Below, in pieces: positions 32,214-41,404 of a stretch of DNA of 47,946 bases. The stretch covers positions 1-47,946 of the forward strand of contig CAYVBE010000009.1 of assembly GCA_964448935.1 (NCBI GenBank). Direction: 5' to 3'. A program made the translations under genes and the position numbers. Source of the DNA: CAYVBE01 sp964448935 (lineage in GTDB: Bacteria; Planctomycetota; Brocadiia; SM23-32). Under the pieces are notes generated by a model. It ran no database searches, was not told where the DNA came from, and was given only the letters and a program-made list of their open reading frames with translations. How positions within the stretch are numbered: position 1 is the first letter of the stretch; each line of letters opens with the position of its first letter.

Positions 32214-35200
32214 ATGAACGTCAGATTATGGTTGAGCCTTGTGCTGGTGTGCTGTTTTTCGCTCGTGGCCTCGGGGGCCGACTACGTGTGGATCGAGGGC
32301 GAGTCACCCGCGAGCCTTCCCGACATAGATAAGGAAGAACTGGGGCTCCAGATGAGCTCCTGGAGCCACGCCGACTATCTGTCGGGCGGCCGGGTGTTGA
32401 ACATCCACCTGCCGGGCAACAAGGCCGAGGAGATGTTCCCGAAGGGCGGGATCGTCATCGGCTATGAATTCGAGGCCACCGGAGCCGGCGCGCACGATGT
32501 CTGGGCGCGGATCGGCTACGAGTTCGCCCGCTCGGAGTTCGACTGGCGCATAGACGACCGGGAGTGGACGACCCTCAGCAACCAGGAGCCCAGCCGCGAC
32601 CTGATGGACCTGTCCCTGTGGAACCCCATCGGGTGGATCAAGCTGGGCGAGGTCAAGCTGGAGGCGGGCAGGCACACCCTGCAGTTCCGCCATCCGGTCA
32701 ATTACACGACCGAAAACCGCGGCAATAAGAAGCCCCGCCGCACGCTCCACATGCTGGACTGCGTCTGCCTGACAAAGGGCGAGTTCGACCCGCAGGGCAG
32801 GTATAAGCCCGGTGAAGACCACATGAACGAGGTTGACCGCCAGGCCGCCGAGAAGGTCTATAAGCTGTCCTCCTCGCCGACCGGAAAGCGCTCGAAGGCG
32901 GCCCTGAACGGCCTGTGGCAGATCGCACGCTGGGACGAATACGACGTGCCCATCCGCAACCGGCTGAAGGGGACCGACGAGCTGCCGGAACTCGACGCGC
33001 TGCACTGGTATGCCATCGAAACGCCCGGCGAGAAGAAAGTGAAGCAGCACCGAATGGCCTTCGCCCACCGGGTGATCTACCGCACGCGCGTGGACGTGCC
33101 CGCCGACATGGCGGACCGGGGTTGGGTGCTGGAATTCCAGCAGTTCAACATGATCGTCAGCGTCTTCGTGAACGGGCGGTTCTGCGACTGGAGCAAGGCC
33201 CACGACGCCCTCTGGCTCTGCGACGTCAGCGACGCCATCGAACCGGGACAGGTCAACGAGATCGCGATCGTACTGAAGGACCGGTACTACGCACTCGACC
33301 CTGAGCGGAGCGAGAAGGCACAGGAAACCGGAAACGGCCTGGTCCAGTGGTACGGCGTGCCGGGCCGGATGTTCGAGAATTCCGGGACTGGCGGCTACCT
33401 GGACATGGCGGTGGCCACCCACGGCCACGGCGACGGCGGCCGCAGCGGCCTGATGGAACCGGTCACCCTCATCGCTACCGGCCCCGTCTACACCCACGAC
33501 GTTTTCTGCAAGCCGTCCGTAAGGAACCAGAAGCTCGACCTGGAGATCACGCTGCGCAACCCCGGCGACGCAGAAGCCCGGGTCACCGTGGACAACGAAG
33601 TGGTCCCCTGGAGCCGGGAAGGCATGGAGGACGCCGAGCCCGAGAAGTTCATCAGCCCCGTCACGACCACCGTGCCCGCCGGCGGCATGCGCACCATCGA
33701 GGTTTCAGCCCCGTGGAGCGACCCCGACCTCTGGTGGCCGGACGATCCGAATCTATACGTGGTCCGCACCCGCTTGCTGGTGGATGGCCGCCTGGCAGAC
33801 ACGAAGGAGACGCGCTTCGGCTTCCGCGAATGGGGCTGGGACAGGGAGCTTTTCACCATCAACGGCGTCCCGTGGCAGTTCTGGGCGGACACCACGAAGT
33901 TCGAATCCCCGCAGGCCCTGGTCGAGGACGCGAAGACCTCCGGCCGCAACCTGTATCGCTTCTGGGGCCGCCACCACTGGCCGGGCATGACCTACCGCGA
34001 GGTGATGAACTACTTCGACGAGAACGGCATCGTGGTGCGCGACTCCAGCACCTTCGACGGCGAGGTGGCCAGTTATGGCCAGGGCCTGACCGAGGAGGGC
34101 AAGTCCACCTACAACCACACGCTGTTCGACAACATCATCAACCAGCAGAAGGCGTGGGTGCGCGGCGCGCGCAACCATCCCTGCATCCTCATCTGGTCGC
34201 TGGAGAACGAAGTGACTTACGTCAACTCCCAGCTCCTGGGACAGGCGAAGGTGGTTGAACCGGCCATCCGCATGTTGGCCGAGGAAGTGATGCAGACCGA
34301 CCCCTCCCGTCCCGTAATGGTGGACGGCGGCAACGCGCTGGCCCATCCTTCGCAGTGGAAAGACGACAAGGAGATCAACAAGCTCAAGGACCTGGGCCAT
34401 CTGCCGGTCAACGGCACGCACTACTACGAGTTCGTGGGCCGGGACGCCACGGACTACCCCGACGCGGCCTACAGCGCGGACCAGTGGTATGACGTAAAGC
34501 AGCGCGGCTGGTGGCCGCTGATGCCTGGACAGCCGACCTTCCACGGTGAGCTTTTCTACGGGCGCGGCCGGCCGAAGGAGATACTGGCTATCGTGGGTGG
34601 AGAGCAGGTCTTCGCCGGCGACGTGGGCACTTACCCGGCACGTGATCTGATGATGCGGATGATGAGCGAGGGATACCGCTGGTCCGGCGTCTCCAGCGCC
34701 TGGCATTTCTGGACCGGCGTTGCGACGCGCGACTATTACACGTCCTGGCAGCCGGTCGCCCTGCTCTGCCGCGAGTGGAACACGGCCTTCGGCGGAGGCA
34801 GTGAGGCGGTGCGCACGCTGAAGCTGATAAACCAGACCAGCCAACCCGGCCCCATCACCGCAAAGTGGGAGCTACGGGTGGACGGCGACCGGTACGGTCG
34901 CGGCTCCCGGACCTTCCAGATGGAACGCGGCGGACGGGTCGAGTGGCAGATAGACTTCGAGGTGCCCCGCGTCCGCACGCGACAGGAAGGACGCCTCATT
35001 CTGACCGCCGAACGCGACGGCAGGGAGGTCTTTCGGGACGAGAAGACCATCCACGTGATACCCACGGACCGTGCGCCGCAGCCGGACCTGGCCCGTGGCA
35101 TGGTGATATACCTGCTGGACAGGCACGGTGCGGCTGCCCGGCGCCTGCGCGAGAAGGGCATTGACTTCAAGACCGTCGGCTCCCTGGACGCGGTGCCCGA

Positions 35201-37457
35201 GGGACGCAACCTGCTGGTGGTCGGACGGGACTCAGTCCCCGAGGAACTGAGCAGCGACTCCCGCTGGCAGGGGCTCGCCCTCAGCGGCGCGCGCATCCTG
35301 GTGCTCGAGCAGGCACACCCGCTGCACTACCAGTCCGTGCCGGCCGACTTCGAGGTCACCGACCACGGCGGACGCGTGGCCTTCATGCAGGACGCCGCGC
35401 ATCCCGTCTTCGAAGAACTCGGCCAGAAGGATTTCTTCTGCTGGTCGGGCGACCACATGAACTACGACAATGCCTACCGCAAGCCCACGAAGGGCGCAAA
35501 GTCGCTCGTGCAGTGCGACTACGGGCTCGACTATTCGGCACTGGCCGAGTGCCAGGTCGGCGACGGCCTGATCGTAGTCAACCAGTTGCTGGTCGGCCGG
35601 AAGCTGGACGGCGATCCGGTCGCCCGGAGGCTGTTCGACAACCTGGTCAACTACGCGGCGGAATATGAGCCGGTGCGCAAGGACACCGCGGTGACCTTCG
35701 ACCCGGAGACCCCGGCCTTCAAGATGCTGGATGGCAGCGGGGTGGAATACGAGCGCCATCCCGACCCGCTTCGTGCCATGGACAGCGGCGCCCGGATCGT
35801 GGTGGTGCAGGCCACGCCGGAAAACCTCCGGGCGCTGGCCGCCCGGGCCTCCCGCGTCCGCGACTTCACCGAGGGCGGCGGCTGGCTAATGCTCTGGGGC
35901 GTCACGCCTGAGGGCATCGAGCAGTTCAACAAACTGGTGGGCGTTGACCACCTGATCCGCCCGCACACCCGGGAGAAGGTGCTCATCCGCATGCCGCGCG
36001 ACCCGCTGACCGCCGGCATCAGCCTGCGCGACGTGGTGATGACCACCGGCGAGCGCATCGCCCGCTGGAAAGGGACCGAGTGGCGCTCCACCGACGGCTA
36101 CAGCTACGTGGTGGATTACGACGACGTGGCGCCATTCTGCACCATAGACGGCATTCCGCCCCGGCGCGATGCATCCAAGATGCCCGCCCCGCGCCACGTG
36201 GTGAACGGGCTGACCACCGACGAGTTCTGGATGTATCTCTACTACATCCACATTGACGAGCACGAGCCACAGATTGAGTTCGATCTGCCTCGGCCCGAGG
36301 TCATCGAGGGGTTCTCGATCACCTGCGACACGGCCTACTACAAGATCGTCGGTGTGAACCTGTACTTCGACGATGATCCAGAGCCGGTCAGGCTGGACCT
36401 CCGGCCGGACTCGTCGGTGCAGAAGTTCAAGCTGGAGCCCCGCCGGGCCTCGAAGGTAACCGTCGAGTTCTCCGACCTGCTCAAGACACACGAGCGGCCG
36501 GTCCTGGGCATCAACAACATCGGGCTCAAGGTGGGGCGCTCCGAAGAGTTCTACCGCAAGGTGGACCCGCTGCTGAACATCGGCGCCCTGGTCAAGTATC
36601 CGCAGGGAGACGGCGGCATCCTGCTCAACCAGGTGAACGTCCTGGAGCAGGAGGAAAACCCCGCCAACCGCTCCAAGAAGGCCGTCATCGTCAAACAGTT
36701 GCTGGCCAACCTTGGCGCCCGCTTCGGCGGTGGACGGAAGGTGGTGGTCGGCACCGGGCTGCGCTACGACCCCATCTCCATCGAAGACACCAAATACACG
36801 GCCTACATGAACCACGAACGCGAACCCGGGTGGTTCCGCAACCGCCGGATGCGCGACGTGGACTTCTCAGTGCTGCCGCTGGGCGAGAAGCAGTTCGCCG
36901 GCGTGCTCTACAACATCTACACCTTCCCCACGTCGCCGGCCCCCAACGTGCTGATGCTCTCCGGCTTCGGCAGCAACGTCGAGGCCGAGTCCATCGAGGG
37001 CATCGAGGTGGGCCGCAAGGCTGACGCGCTCTTTTTCCTCCACACCTACAACCCGGAGAAGAAGGCGGAGCAGTACGACCAGGAGCTGGCCGACCTCAAG
37101 GCCAAACCGCCGGGCAAGAGTAAGCCAGAGAACATGCCCGAGCCGCCGCACGTGGTGACTTACGTGGTGCGCTACGCGGACGGCAAGACCGAGGAGATCG
37201 AGGTCAACTGGCGGGAGGACATCGGCCCGTGGTTCAGCGATCAGCCGCGCGACCTGAAAAACGCCGCCCTGGCGTGGACCACGCCTATCCCCGAGAAGGA
37301 GGGCTGGAAGCTGGCCGCTTACACCATGCAGTGGAACAACCCGCGCCGGGACGTGGCGATCGAGTCCATTGACCTACAAGTGCCCGACCCGCAGCAGACA
37401 CAGGGCTACGGCGCCCCCGCCCTGCTGGCCATAACCGCCGCCACGGCACCGGAGTGA
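32214..37457 (+). CDS. Giant secreted GH2-type multidomain glycosidase
   Basis: 1747 residues from ATG at 32214, followed by a signal peptide (VRLWLSLVLVCCFSLVASGA). An N-terminal carbohydrate-binding-like beta domain (to ~200) precedes a GH2 jelly-roll (NGLWQIARWDEYDVP), an immunoglobulin-like domain, and a TIM barrel with acid/base Glu666 in WSLENEVTY and candidate nucleophile Glu779 in FHGELFYG. The long C-terminal part includes a glutamine-amidotransferase-like/rossmannoid region (~960-1250), a discoidin-like beta-sandwich (~1330-1440) and a final jelly-roll. GH2 enzymes cleave beta-galactosides, beta-mannosides or beta-glucuronides; this one's linkage is unknown. At about twice the usual GH2 length it is unusually large. 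A short TTCT/AGAA hairpin followed by six T's at 32171-32192 lies before it and could attenuate transcription. Confidence 0.8.
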   Translation: MNVRLWLSLVLVCCFSLVASGADYVWIEGESPASLPDIDKEELGLQMSSWSHADYLSGGRVLNIHLPGNKAEEMFPKGGIVIGYEFEATGAGAHDVWARIGYEFARSEFDWRIDDREWTTLSNQEPSRDLMDLSLWNPIGWIKLGEVKLEAGRHTLQFRHPVNYTTENRGNKKPRRTLHMLDCVCLTKGEFDPQGRYKPGEDHMNEVDRQAAEKVYKLSSSPTGKRSKAALNGLWQIARWDEYDVPIRNRLKGTDELPELDALHWYAIETPGEKKVKQHRMAFAHRVIYRTRVDVPADMADRGWVLEFQQFNMIVSVFVNGRFCDWSKAHDALWLCDVSDAIEPGQVNEIAIVLKDRYYALDPERSEKAQETGNGLVQWYGVPGRMFENSGTGGYLDMAVATHGHGDGGRSGLMEPVTLIATGPVYTHDVFCKPSVRNQKLDLEITLRNPGDAEARVTVDNEVVPWSREGMEDAEPEKFISPVTTTVPAGGMRTIEVSAPWSDPDLWWPDDPNLYVVRTRLLVDGRLADTKETRFGFREWGWDRELFTINGVPWQFWADTTKFESPQALVEDAKTSGRNLYRFWGRHHWPGMTYREVMNYFDENGIVVRDSSTFDGEVASYGQGLTEEGKSTYNHTLFDNIINQQKAWVRGARNHPCILIWSLENEVTYVNSQLLGQAKVVEPAIRMLAEEVMQTDPSRPVMVDGGNALAHPSQWKDDKEINKLKDLGHLPVNGTHYYEFVGRDATDYPDAAYSADQWYDVKQRGWWPLMPGQPTFHGELFYGRGRPKEILAIVGGEQVFAGDVGTYPARDLMMRMMSEGYRWSGVSSAWHFWTGVATRDYYTSWQPVALLCREWNTAFGGGSEAVRTLKLINQTSQPGPITAKWELRVDGDRYGRGSRTFQMERGGRVEWQIDFEVPRVRTRQEGRLILTAERDGREVFRDEKTIHVIPTDRAPQPDLARGMVIYLLDRHGAAARRLREKGIDFKTVGSLDAVPEGRNLLVVGRDSVPEELSSDSRWQGLALSGARILVLEQAHPLHYQSVPADFEVTDHGGRVAFMQDAAHPVFEELGQKDFFCWSGDHMNYDNAYRKPTKGAKSLVQCDYGLDYSALAECQVGDGLIVVNQLLVGRKLDGDPVARRLFDNLVNYAAEYEPVRKDTAVTFDPETPAFKMLDGSGVEYERHPDPLRAMDSGARIVVVQATPENLRALAARASRVRDFTEGGGWLMLWGVTPEGIEQFNKLVGVDHLIRPHTREKVLIRMPRDPLTAGISLRDVVMTTGERIARWKGTEWRSTDGYSYVVDYDDVAPFCTIDGIPPRRDASKMPAPRHVVNGLTTDEFWMYLYYIHIDEHEPQIEFDLPRPEVIEGFSITCDTAYYKIVGVNLYFDDDPEPVRLDLRPDSSVQKFKLEPRRASKVTVEFSDLLKTHERPVLGINNIGLKVGRSEEFYRKVDPLLNIGALVKYPQGDGGILLNQVNVLEQEENPANRSKKAVIVKQLLANLGARFGGGRKVVVGTGLRYDPISIEDTKYTAYMNHEREPGWFRNRRMRDVDFSVLPLGEKQFAGVLYNIYTFPTSPAPNVLMLSGFGSNVEAESIEGIEVGRKADALFFLHTYNPEKKAEQYDQELADLKAKPPGKSKPENMPEPPHVVTYVVRYADGKTEEIEVNWREDIGPWFSDQPRDLKNAALAWTTPIPEKEGWKLAAYTMQWNNPRRDVAIESIDLQVPDPQQTQGYGAPALLAITAATAPE

Positions 37458-37492
37458 GGCGGGTGTGGTGACCATTGTGGAGCGCCTGCGTT

Positions 37493-37521
37493 TTGACAGG
37501 GCGGCCGCTTTCCCGCAGAAT
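37493..37521 (+). promoter_or_regulatory. Possible internal promoter before the clan GH-A glycosidase
   Basis: Perfect TTGACA (37493-37498), 17-nt spacer and CAGAAT (37516-37521) in the 105-bp gap after the GH2-type gene. Confidence 0.45.
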
Positions 37522-37562
37522 ACGGGTAGGCAAGGGTGACTGATTCTTGGGAGAGTTGGATT

Positions 37563-40151
37563 ATGCGCGGTTTGCTGATCGGTCTGCTGTGTTCGGTCGT
37601 CGTCACGTTGTCCTCCGCGGCTTCGGGCGCGGAGTGGGAGATGCGGTTCAACACCGATAGGGGCGATACCGGGGCCACGGTGTCCATCCTGCGGCACGGC
37701 ACGCAACTTGCCGACTCGGAGTATAACTTCTGGGGGGCCAACTGGGATTACTCCGGCACCAGTTGGGAGTACAAGCAGCTCAGGGGTCCCCGCAAGGAGT
37801 TTACGGGGCTGGTGGGCGAACTGGGCATTGAGCTGGATGCCACGGCCGAGCAGCCGGCGCAGAACCAGTTCCGCATGGCCTACGAGGTTAGCTCCGACAA
37901 GGAGCTGACCGGCATCATCGGAGGGGGGCTGCAATGGAACCTGGACCTGGATAGCCCCGCGCTGCCCGAAAGCGCCGGAGAGCCGGAACTGCTGGGGGAT
38001 GACCAGGGCTGGCGATGGCCCATGGGCGGCGGGCGTGAGATACGCGTGGAGTTCCGGCCGGCAGCCGTCCGGGCCTACTTCGAGCAGGGCCGCAAACACC
38101 AGATACGCACCATGCTGGTGGGCAAGTCCTTCCCCGCCGGCAGTCGCAGCTACACCATGACCGTCACTGTGCCAGAGGGCGGCGAGATGGTGAAGTCCCC
38201 GGCGATGCGCTACGCCCCCGAGGATTCCGAGAACTGGTATTCGGCCGCCCTGCCGCACGATGCGGCCCCCGTGGACCTGAGCTTCCTGAACCACAAGCCG
38301 GCCGGCAAGCACGGCTTCGTGCAGGCCCGGGGCGACGAACTGGTATTCGAGGACGGCACCCCCGTCCGCTTCTGGTCCGGCAACATAGCGGCCTACGCCA
38401 TCTTCGCCGAGAAGGAGAACATCAAGGTGCAGGCCCGCCGCATGGCCCAACTGGGCTACAACATGATGCGGTTCCACCACCACGATTCCACCAGGTGGGT
38501 CGGCAACACCGTCATTGACCAGGACCGCGATGACTCGCAGCACCTGGACCCCGAGGTGATGGACCGGCTGGACTACTGGATCAAGTGCCTGAAGGACGAG
38601 GGCATCTACGTCTGGCTGGACCTCCACGTGGGCCGGGAATTCAAGACGGGCGATGATATTCCGGGCTTCGAAAGCGACATGGACGACGGGGACGGCAAGG
38701 CCGAGGGGAAAGGCTTCTGCTACTACAACGAGCGCATCGAAGAGTTAATGCAGGAGTTCAACGAGAAGTACCTGTCCCACGTCAACAGCTACACCGGCCT
38801 CGCCTACCGGGACGATCCGGCCATCATGGGGCTGCTGATCACCAACGAGAACGACCTGACCGGCCATTTCGGCAACCGCATGCTGCCCGACAAGGGCAAC
38901 CCGTTCCACAACAAGATATTCGAGGCGGCGGTGGACCGGTTCGCCGAGAAACACGGCCTGGACCGGCAGGCCACCTGGAGCACCTGGTTGCCCGGACCCA
39001 GCAAGCTGTTCCTGGCCAACCGGGAGCACAACTGGAACGTGCGCATGCTGGAGCACCTGGAGCAGATCGGCGTTAAGGTGCCGGTGGCAACCACACACAT
39101 GTGGGGCGGCAATCCTATGTTCTCGCTGCCACCGCTGACCGACGGCAGTATCGTGGACGTCCACTCCTACGGCAAGGCCGAGGCCCTGAGCGTAAATCCC
39201 CGTTACGACAGCAGCTACATGCATTACGCCGCCACGGGCCAGGCATACGGCAAGCCGATGGCGATCAGCGAGTGGAATGTGCCCTACCCGCGGACGGACC
39301 GCTTCACGGCGCCGCTCTACATGGCGTCCATCGCGGCGCTGCAGGGCTGGGACGCGCCGATGATCTACAACTACTCCCAGCGGACCTTCGGCAAGCCGGA
39401 CCGCCCGCGGACCTGGTCCACCTTCCCGGACGTGGCCATCACCGGCATAACGCCCGCCGCCGCCCTGGCCTACCGCCGGGGCGACGTCTCCCCGGCGAGG
39501 AGGACCTACTGCCTGCAGTTCAGCCGGGAAAACCTCTACATGCAGGGCACCCACCCGAGCAATGCGGCCAGCATCCGCACCCTGGTCGAGCAGAGCAAGC
39601 TGACCTTCGGGCTGCCCGACACCCCCGAGCTGGACTGGGACGGTAAGCCGGATGTGGCGTCCGACGTCGAGGTCGTGACCGACGTTGACCGCGATTTCAT
39701 CCCCGCCGGTCAGGACACCGTGACCTCCGACACGGGCGAGATCGCCCGCAACTGGATGGTGGGATACCAGACCATAGATACCGACCGCACGCAGGCGGCT
39801 CAGGGATGGATCGGCGGCCAGGAACTGGAGCTGGGCGAGGTGACCTTCGACATCACCACGCCGAAGGCCGCCGTGGCGGTCTCCAGCCTCGACGACGAAC
39901 CCATAGCCCGGTCAAACCGCCTGCTGGTGACGGCGGTCGCGCGGGCGGTATCCTCGGCGAACGGTAAGATGCCGCTGCTCTCCGAGCCCGTGGCGGGCAC
40001 TCTCACCATCGAGGCGCCTGACGGCCTGGAGCTCATCCCCCTGCGGGGCGACGGGACGGAACTGGAAGCCATAGACACGGAACGCCGCGGCGGGGCTTAC
40101 ACCATCGAACTCCCCGCCGAACGCGGCACCCACTGGTTCCTGCTGAAGTAG
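37563..40151 (+). CDS. Secreted clan GH-A (GH5/cellulase-like) glycosidase
   Basis: 862 residues from ATG at 37563 (GGGAGAG seven nt upstream); a GTG at 37536 is an alternative. Signal peptide LLIGLLCSVVVTLSSAASGA. A beta domain occupies ~30-260, then a TIM barrel beginning FWSGNIAAYAIF with MRFHHHDS, WLDLHVG, the acid/base Glu429 in LLITNENDLTGH and the nucleophile Glu570 in AISEWNVPYP. A C-terminal beta domain ends HWFLLK. The paired NE and SEW motifs are those of retaining clan GH-A enzymes. Substrate unknown; likely a plant or algal beta-glycan given its neighbours. It is the last gene of the operon and is followed at 11 bp by a convergent gene. Confidence 0.82.
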   Translation: MRGLLIGLLCSVVVTLSSAASGAEWEMRFNTDRGDTGATVSILRHGTQLADSEYNFWGANWDYSGTSWEYKQLRGPRKEFTGLVGELGIELDATAEQPAQNQFRMAYEVSSDKELTGIIGGGLQWNLDLDSPALPESAGEPELLGDDQGWRWPMGGGREIRVEFRPAAVRAYFEQGRKHQIRTMLVGKSFPAGSRSYTMTVTVPEGGEMVKSPAMRYAPEDSENWYSAALPHDAAPVDLSFLNHKPAGKHGFVQARGDELVFEDGTPVRFWSGNIAAYAIFAEKENIKVQARRMAQLGYNMMRFHHHDSTRWVGNTVIDQDRDDSQHLDPEVMDRLDYWIKCLKDEGIYVWLDLHVGREFKTGDDIPGFESDMDDGDGKAEGKGFCYYNERIEELMQEFNEKYLSHVNSYTGLAYRDDPAIMGLLITNENDLTGHFGNRMLPDKGNPFHNKIFEAAVDRFAEKHGLDRQATWSTWLPGPSKLFLANREHNWNVRMLEHLEQIGVKVPVATTHMWGGNPMFSLPPLTDGSIVDVHSYGKAEALSVNPRYDSSYMHYAATGQAYGKPMAISEWNVPYPRTDRFTAPLYMASIAALQGWDAPMIYNYSQRTFGKPDRPRTWSTFPDVAITGITPAAALAYRRGDVSPARRTYCLQFSRENLYMQGTHPSNAASIRTLVEQSKLTFGLPDTPELDWDGKPDVASDVEVVTDVDRDFIPAGQDTVTSDTGEIARNWMVGYQTIDTDRTQAAQGWIGGQELELGEVTFDITTPKAAVAVSSLDDEPIARSNRLLVTAVARAVSSANGKMPLLSEPVAGTLTIEAPDGLELIPLRGDGTELEAIDTERRGGAYTIELPAERGTHWFLLK

Positions 40152-40162
40152 AACGCCAGAGG

Positions 40163-41404
40163 TCAGTCACCTTCCGCTTCGGCGCAGGGCCAGTAGGCGT
40201 GCGTCGCGCCCTCGGTGTCCACGCGCAGGTGCCGGTCGGCTTCGTAGAGGCCGGGCAGCTCCAGCAGCCGATAGTGGCGCCTTATGATCCGCTCGGGCAC
40301 GGAGCGCTTCCTCTGCCGGTTGCGGCGCAGGGACTCTTCCAGCGGAACGTCGAAGAAGTAGCTGACGATCTCCGCCCCCGACCACCGCCCCGCCTGGAGG
40401 GGCATCTGCCGGAGCTTCTCCCGGTAGTTCGTAGCGTCGAAGGTGACCTCCCGCCCCCGGTGTAACTCCTCGCGCACCCGGTCCATGCAGCGCTGGAAGA
40501 CCAGATAGTTCTGGCTCTGGTCCGATGGGTCGCCGGTCAACTCGCGACGCATCTGATCCGAGGAGATGATGACGGTCTCCCCCAGGTGCTCACGCGCCCA
40601 GGACGATTTGCCCGAACCGGCCGGACCGACCAGCAGGTGCAGCCGGCAGTCCGGGTAGTCCATCTCCTGCCGCAGCCGCTCGGCGTACCACTCCGGCTCG
40701 TTCATGCGCGCAACCAGCCGGAAGTAACGCAGGGCGTTCAGCGCGCGGTGCCTCCCGGCGGGTTCCGCGCCTTCGAGTTCCCCGAGCACCTCCTCGGTCA
40801 CCGGCGGCTCAGGCGGTACGCCAAAGCAGTCCAGGCCCCGCAGCTTGTCACGGAACGAGTCCAGCGCGTCTATCGCCTTTTCCCGCCCGGCCACTTCCGC
40901 TTCGGCGCGTTTCAGACGATAGAGGACCCGGAGGTCCGCGGTGCAGGCGAACTCCATGTAGGTCTCCGCCAGCGCGCCGGAGCCGAGAAGGCTGGAGGGC
41001 TTCCCCTGGTTGGCGATCAGCGCGGCGGCGTGCTCCCGCACGGTGAACGGGCAGCCGGCCTCCCGCAGTATCTCCCGCGCCTTCCGGGCGCTGCGACGTC
41101 CGTGGGCCGGCAGGCCCTTTCCCGGCTCGGCCACCTCGGGCAGCCCGATGTGCAGGAGAAGCGCTGTCAGGTAGACGGACGGCGTAGTGTGCCACCACGG
41201 GGTGTTGGTGCGGCCCAGCCCTTCCGAAGGCGGGGGAGGATGATCGTGGAGGACCTCCAGCAAAGCCCACGTGTGTTCCAAAAGCGGCCGGCCCCGATAG
41301 GTATAGCCGCGTAAGGAGGCCAGTGGCGAGGTGGAATCGGGATCGCAGACGGAGATGGCTTCAGGCCACTCCCCTTCGATCAGCTTCCTTATCGGGCGGC
41401 TCAT
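40163..41404 (-). CDS. HD-like domain fused to a polynucleotide-kinase-type P-loop kinase
   Basis: 413 residues from ATG at 41404. The N-terminal ~200 residues resemble the HD domain of tRNA nucleotidyltransferase relatives: LLEHTWALLEVLHDH (His44), TALLLHIGLPEV (His85) and AHGRRSARKAREIL (His101). The metal-binding HD pair appears as His85-Ile86, so phosphohydrolase activity may be lost. The C-terminal kinase has Walker A LLVGPAGSGKSSWARE (258-272), SSDQMRRELTGD and VTFDATNYR, as in the 5'-kinase domain of Pnkp and T4 polynucleotide kinase. A role in RNA end repair is plausible but inferred. Its start lies inside the alanine racemase gene (44-nt overlap), so the two are co-expressed. Confidence 0.75.
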   Translation of the reverse strand: MSRPIRKLIEGEWPEAISVCDPDSTSPLASLRGYTYRGRPLLEHTWALLEVLHDHPPPPSEGLGRTNTPWWHTTPSVYLTALLLHIGLPEVAEPGKGLPAHGRRSARKAREILREAGCPFTVREHAAALIANQGKPSSLLGSGALAETYMEFACTADLRVLYRLKRAEAEVAGREKAIDALDSFRDKLRGLDCFGVPPEPPVTEEVLGELEGAEPAGRHRALNALRYFRLVARMNEPEWYAERLRQEMDYPDCRLHLLVGPAGSGKSSWAREHLGETVIISSDQMRRELTGDPSDQSQNYLVFQRCMDRVREELHRGREVTFDATNYREKLRQMPLQAGRWSGAEIVSYFFDVPLEESLRRNRQRKRSVPERIIRRHYRLLELPGLYEADRHLRVDTEGATHAYWPCAEAEGD

